Of a stretch of 64,000 nucleotides of DNA, positions 59,749-64,000 are shown piece by piece. This stretch comes from Neonectria sp. B-13 (lineage: Eukaryota > Ascomycota > Sordariomycetes > Hypocreales > Nectriaceae): positions 744,001 to 808,000 of the forward strand of contig NOKP01000023.1 in NCBI GenBank assembly GCA_002682825.1, in the 5' to 3' direction. How positions within the stretch are numbered: position 1 is the stretch's first letter; every line of letters begins with the position of its first letter. Under the pieces are notes generated by a model. It worked only from the letters and a program-made list of their open reading frames with translations, was not told the DNA's origin and ran no database searches. A program made the translations under genes and the position numbers.

Positions 59749-61715
59749 ACGCTCCGTCCGAGGCAAGCAGCAGTCAACAATTTTCCTGAGCGTCCAAGGT
59801 TGCCGCTCGCTGGTATTACTGGACAACCAAGCATGCAACGAATCTTAGGGACAACACGACAGCAAGGCCATTGTCAGTCTCTATTTTTTCAGCAGCAACA
59901 CACATGAGCATTCGCCAACACGACGATTTATCCGGTCTCTAGGCCACAGTGCTCTCAAGCATTTATGAATACTCACGATACTCCACGTAACCCTTTTTCT
60001 TCTGTTACGGCTGAACTATGTACAAGAAGCACTGTTAGGTGTTCGGGGTTATGATCTGAGATTGAGGGGTTTAATTTCTTCTTCACTTTTTTTCCTTGTT
60101 CCTTTTTCCCTTTTCTTGGTTTTAGCTTGATTCTAGCATCTGAATTTTAGTCTGGTAAGATTGAGTGAACGGAACGATAAACAGCATGTCTTGGTAACGG
60201 CTTTTCCTCTAAAGGCTTTTAGGACACTAGGATAGGGAAAAGTGCATCGATAGAAAACATGCTTTTAGGCTTAGCATGTGTTTGATAGCACGAAAGGAGC
60301 ATGTTCTTCCTAAGAGCGGGAAGAAACGGGTTTTTTTTTGTGTGTTCTACGTTTTGGAGCAAGCAAGGAGGTAGGGGGCACAATGGCTCTCATGCCTGTT
60401 TCTAATGGCTTAACGACTCATGTTTCATGTCTCTAAAATAAGAGTCAATAGTACACGCATTAGGCTTCTAAAGTCTTAGGCCAGCATGTGACCGCTTTTC
60501 TTCTGCGAAGTGGCCAAGATATATGTGAGCTGATCTGCAGCGGTCGACAGATCTGCCGCGAGGCGTCGCGTGCTTCCGAAGGTCCTCCGATCCTCATGTC
60601 CCCATGCCGGCCAGCGGATCGGCTGGGGTCTAAGATCGTACGTACGTCTCCGGTGGGGTCCGGGAGTTCGTGTGCCCCATTGTCCACATGTTTTTGCATG
60701 TCTCTTCTGGGAAACAGTTGCGTATCGTCGAGCCACACCCTCGGGCGGGCACACAAAGCTTCAAGGGTTCTTGTCATTCCGTCTGACCAGGCCGGAGCGA
60801 TGTCTCCGATGTTGTCGATGTTGTAAACAACATCAGCTGTTGGAACGGGGCCCCCCCTAAACGAGGCCCCTGAACGGGGCCCAGAGTGCAGGTCGCAGTT
60901 GGAGTGGGATACGGCATGCTTTCAACTAGGACCAGCCAAGGGCTTCTTGCAACCGCCTGCTGTACTGGGTCATGACCGAAAGTGACGCAGTCTAGCATCG
61001 TCATAACCTACCGGGAAGATCTATCGATGGATAGATAGCGAGGATGGAGAATGTGACTCGTCACGTTCCATGGCATGAATTTGGGCGAACGCACTGCCGG
61101 GGAACTGGGCAGGGAATGGCATCCAGCCACACGTGGCTCGCCAGGGATTGAGATTGGGTGGGTGAGGGTTGACCATGTCGTCAGACAGACATCGTGGCTC
61201 CAGGGCCGAGTCTACCTCCAGTGATATCGTTGCCACGTCCAACATACCTACACAGACTATACTTGGGAACCTAAACGCAACATTCTCATGATTAGAACTA
61301 GCCATTGTCACGGTTGCGTGGAGGGGCGGCGTTGGCATAAAACAAGGGCAGCATTACTTAAAGAGCAGACGAGCCGCCGATATCAGCCCGGGACAAACAA
61401 GAATAAAGCAACGCACTAACAAGTCAAAAGAGCGGATTCCAAAAACTATCCACCATCCCTGGCCTTTAAGCGGGCATATCGTACAAGGCGACATGTCCAT
61501 GAGCCGTAACATCGTGCCATTCCTTGTGAGTCATCCCCACAGTCTTCTTTCCCGAATCAAACTCCCAATCAATAACGCGTCGCCTTGTCCCCCTCGCCCA
61601 GATTTTGACATCAGAGAGTTTTCTACTGAGAGACTTAGGACCGAGTCTGTATCTCCCACCAACAGCCATGCTGAGCCACTCGGGTGTAGCGACTCCTGGA
61701 AGGAACCAAGGTCAA
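59749..61715. other. intergenic region, no supported gene
   Basis: 3' UTR of the photoreceptor gene with T-rich runs (60085-60130, 60331-60338), then a mixed region. An 8-bp inverted repeat with a 2-bp spacer (GATGTTGT-AA-ACAACATC) lies at 60817-60834, followed by GGGGCCC-rich sequence at 60847-60882. Frames at 60460-60826 look random. Confidence 0.45.
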
Positions 61716-63266
61716 CTAATCATCTGATCCAGGGGTCTCGTAATCTGGGTTATGGGGACCCAAGGCATCAATGAAGCTTTCCACATCGAACTGGATCTCG
61801 GTCTGGACTGACGCAGTGTCCGCCGCACCAGAATGAGACCAATTTATCCCAGCTCCGGCCCACGCACTAGAGTTGTCTTCAGAGTTGAGCCCGTTCAACG
61901 AACGCAAGTTGTTGGGCTGAGCCCCCGGACCAAAGTCTTGGTAAGGTACTTGATTAACGGTGGCGGTAGGAAAGGGAGAATAACCCAGTAACTGAGTAGT
62001 CTGGGAATGGACGCTTGGGTAGGTTTGAGTAGCCGCGTTCAACTCCTGAAAGCTCCCAGAGATTTCGCTCTGGAAAGCAACGCCAAAGTTGATGTCTGGA
62101 GCTGGCTCTGGCGGTAGCAGCATCGAGAAACTGGACGCCTGAATCTGCCCATCGTCCAAGTATCGACCCAAGTTCTGTCCGGGGGAGGAGGTGGAGGTGG
62201 AGGCAGACGGTTGGCCGTGGTTGTGGTAGTATGCCTGGGGCGTCAAGTTCTGTTCATAGGCGATGGCGAGAGTAGGTGGCTGGCCATTGTCGTCGTGGCT
62301 AAGCATCCAGCCTTGCCCTTGGGTGGAGGCCAAGTTTGAGGGCTGACCATAGCCGGAGTTGTGTTCGGGCTGCCAAGTTGAGGTCGATTGCATAGTCCCC
62401 GAGGCTGTTCCTGGACCAACAGCCGACTGCCCATGGGCGAAGGTGGTGTTGAAACCCTGACCGTAGCTGTCGTTGGGTTCGGCCGGTCGGTATGGCATGG
62501 GCAGTGCATAGTCCTGGGAAACGTTGCCCCGTCTTGGAGAAGAGTAATCGGTTGGCACAGGGCCAGGAATCGGACTGGGGGCAACACTGATTGTCGAGTT
62601 GGGTTGGGGGTTTGTTGGGGGCGAAGCTTATGTATATATCAAGTCAGAATAACACCATGACGAAAACTCAAACTTGTCAACGAGACGCTTACCTTCTAGA
62701 ATGGCGTACCTGTGAGCAACTCCAGGGTCAACTATCATGTCGAAAGGGACGTCCACTCCTCCCCAGACCCAAACATTTTCTTTCACGGGTTTTCCATTCG
62801 CCATTTGAGTAATCAAGTCGATAGTCCCCAGGGCTTTCAGGCATAACGTCGGCCCATAGTTTTGCAGCACAAGTTTAGGTCTCGCCCCCGGTAAGGGTTT
62901 CATCGGGTGACCCAAAGATTTGGCGTACTGTTCACTAACTCCCCGTGTCGTTCGGTTGTGCCCAACGATATGTTGATGGATGAGGGTGTTGGCAGGGTGC
63001 CAGCCACCGTCCCGCAAGTTCATGGCCGTAACCATACCAGTTGCTGGCTTTGCCCTAATTTTGCGAGGATTTTTCTTCCAAAACTCCAGCTTAGCTTTAG
63101 TTTTGGCCGCATCCTTCCTTGGCCGTCCCATGGCCGAAAGAGCAAGTGCTCTGAGAGCACGCTCCGTCCCTGAGCTGTGCGGGGTGGGCTTCGGGTCTTG
63201 GTCGCCGGATGGGTTGGCGGTTCCGGGTTGCTCTGGCCTGCGCTGTCGCCGCTTCCTTGAGCCCAT
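61716..63266 (-). CDS. orphan protein with basic N-terminus and low-complexity Gln/Asn/Ser/Tyr-rich tail
   Basis: Minus-strand exons 63266-62693 and 62626-61716 (66 bp intron) give 494 residues. The N-terminus is strongly basic (MGSRKRRQRRPEQ) and has a GRPRK AT-hook-like motif at about 47-51. Residues about 70-195 look globular (WHPANTLIHQHIVGHNR, LVLQNYGPTLCLKALGTIDL, VWGGVDVPFDMIVDPGVAHR). The C-terminal ~300 residues are disordered and rich in Gln, Asn, Ser, Gly, Tyr and Pro, ending in an acidic segment (FDVESFIDALG, NPDYETPGSDD), the sort of tail found in transcriptional activators. A nuclear regulatory role is inference; I do not recognise the family. Confidence 0.68.
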
Positions 63267-64000
63267 ACGGCTGTCTTCTAGTCGCCGTAGTCACGATGAG
63301 TATATGCTAGTTTCTCGCCGAGCGTGTGGGTACGACGCCAAGGGACGGTAGATAGCATGGAGTGCGGTCCGGAAAGGGTCGATCTAAACCGGACGAGGCT
63401 GTCGACAGGTAAATACTGTGCAGTACTGCGAGGTGGTATCCCCGTAGGTGCTGAGCATCAACAGAGGAAAGGGTTGGGGGATAGGAAGCGGGAGGTGTTG
63501 GGAGAGATGGGAAAAGGCATCGGACGACAAGAAGCCGCAGCCCACGGGGCGCCGAGAGAGCTTCATGGCCAGAGGAGACTTAATAGGCCAGTTTATTTTA
63601 CTGCGGCCAGGCAAACAAACCAACCCTAGAAAGTGTATCTCAGTGTGCCCCATCGTCTCCTTAGGGGGCTCGTGAGTAGTCGACAGCCAAGCCATGGGCG
63701 GTGTCGATTGGACCGAACGAGCTCTCGCCCGGCTAAGAAAAGGAGGCAAAGTTGATGTGCTGGCCAGGCAAATCTCAAGGCTTTCTGTATCGTGGGAAAC
63801 GGTGCGGGAGCAGAAAAGGCAAAGGACCTAAGAGACGGCAGCCGCGTGTAATATGGGCGAATTGCATTGTCTGTCACAGGAAATGGAGACTCTCCGCGTC
63901 TCCTAGGGATCTTGGTTGGATAATTACCGGGAGGTGCTCATAAACCCTGCATGCGGCAGACACCAGGACACTCCGAGGGGCGGCGGTGGAGGAAGGGCGC
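63267..64000. other. upstream region of the orphan gene to the window edge
   Basis: No gene is supported. It probably contains the promoter of the minus-strand orphan gene. Small frames on both strands show no protein features. Confidence 0.45.

Noticed and set aside
1..64000. Secondary-metabolite cluster around the MFS pump
   Set aside because: No synthase, cytochrome P450 or pathway regulator is near it; the neighbours are housekeeping genes.
1..64000. Transposons or RIP-degraded repeats
   Set aside because: No transposase, reverse transcriptase or long terminal repeats were seen, and the low-GC stretches are only moderately biased.

Overview
The window is eukaryotic. Nearly every gene can be rebuilt from short GT-AG introns (mostly 46-130 bp) with CTAAC/CTGAC-like branch points, coding regions are GC-rich, and genes sit on both strands without operons. 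The gene set points to a filamentous ascomycete (Pezizomycotina, most likely Sordariomycetes): a VIVID/ENVOY-type LOV photoreceptor, the carbon catabolite repression proteins CreC and CreD, a Clr5-domain protein, a plant/fungal-type Fpg glycosylase and a 14-TM MFS pump. I did not fix the genus. I see no transposon, tRNA, rRNA or CRISPR array.

Layout. 1-9.2 kb: 3' part of a large coiled-coil protein, a tiny mitochondrial ribosomal protein gene (bL33m, minus strand), a detached mitochondrial-presequence-like exon, and alanine aminotransferase. 9.8-18.7 kb: proteasome lid subunit Rpn7 (minus), an MFS exporter, mRNA cap methyltransferase, and the Miro GTPase Gem1 (minus). 20.4-31.3 kb: creC, a 6.4 kb gene-poor gap full of simple repeats, then creD. 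33.3-38.7 kb: an Slm1-like BAR-PH protein and a Clr5-domain protein. 38.7-47.1 kb: a lower-GC section with a probably broken or unresolved multi-exon gene, an Fpg-type DNA glycosylase, an acidic orphan protein and a protein with a degenerate retropepsin-like domain. 47.5-64 kb: RIB3 (minus), COQ3, a GPI-type serine carboxypeptidase, the SUMO ligase Nse2/Mms21 (minus), a VIVID-like photoreceptor and an orphan basic protein (minus).

Functional themes. Mitochondrial functions recur (bL33m, a possible mitochondrial ALT isoform, Gem1, COQ3), and so does ubiquitin/SUMO biology (Rpn7, CreC, CreD, Nse2). The most notable features are creC and creD lying next to each other, a possible 1.8 kb intron giving ALT a mitochondrial form, a 10-nt alternative acceptor in creC that would give an acidic tail, a GC-AG intron in RPN7, a retropepsin-like domain lacking the active-site glycine, and the cryptic gene near 39.8-40.6 kb. 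Exon models come from splice-site and frame reasoning; each total coding length divides by three.
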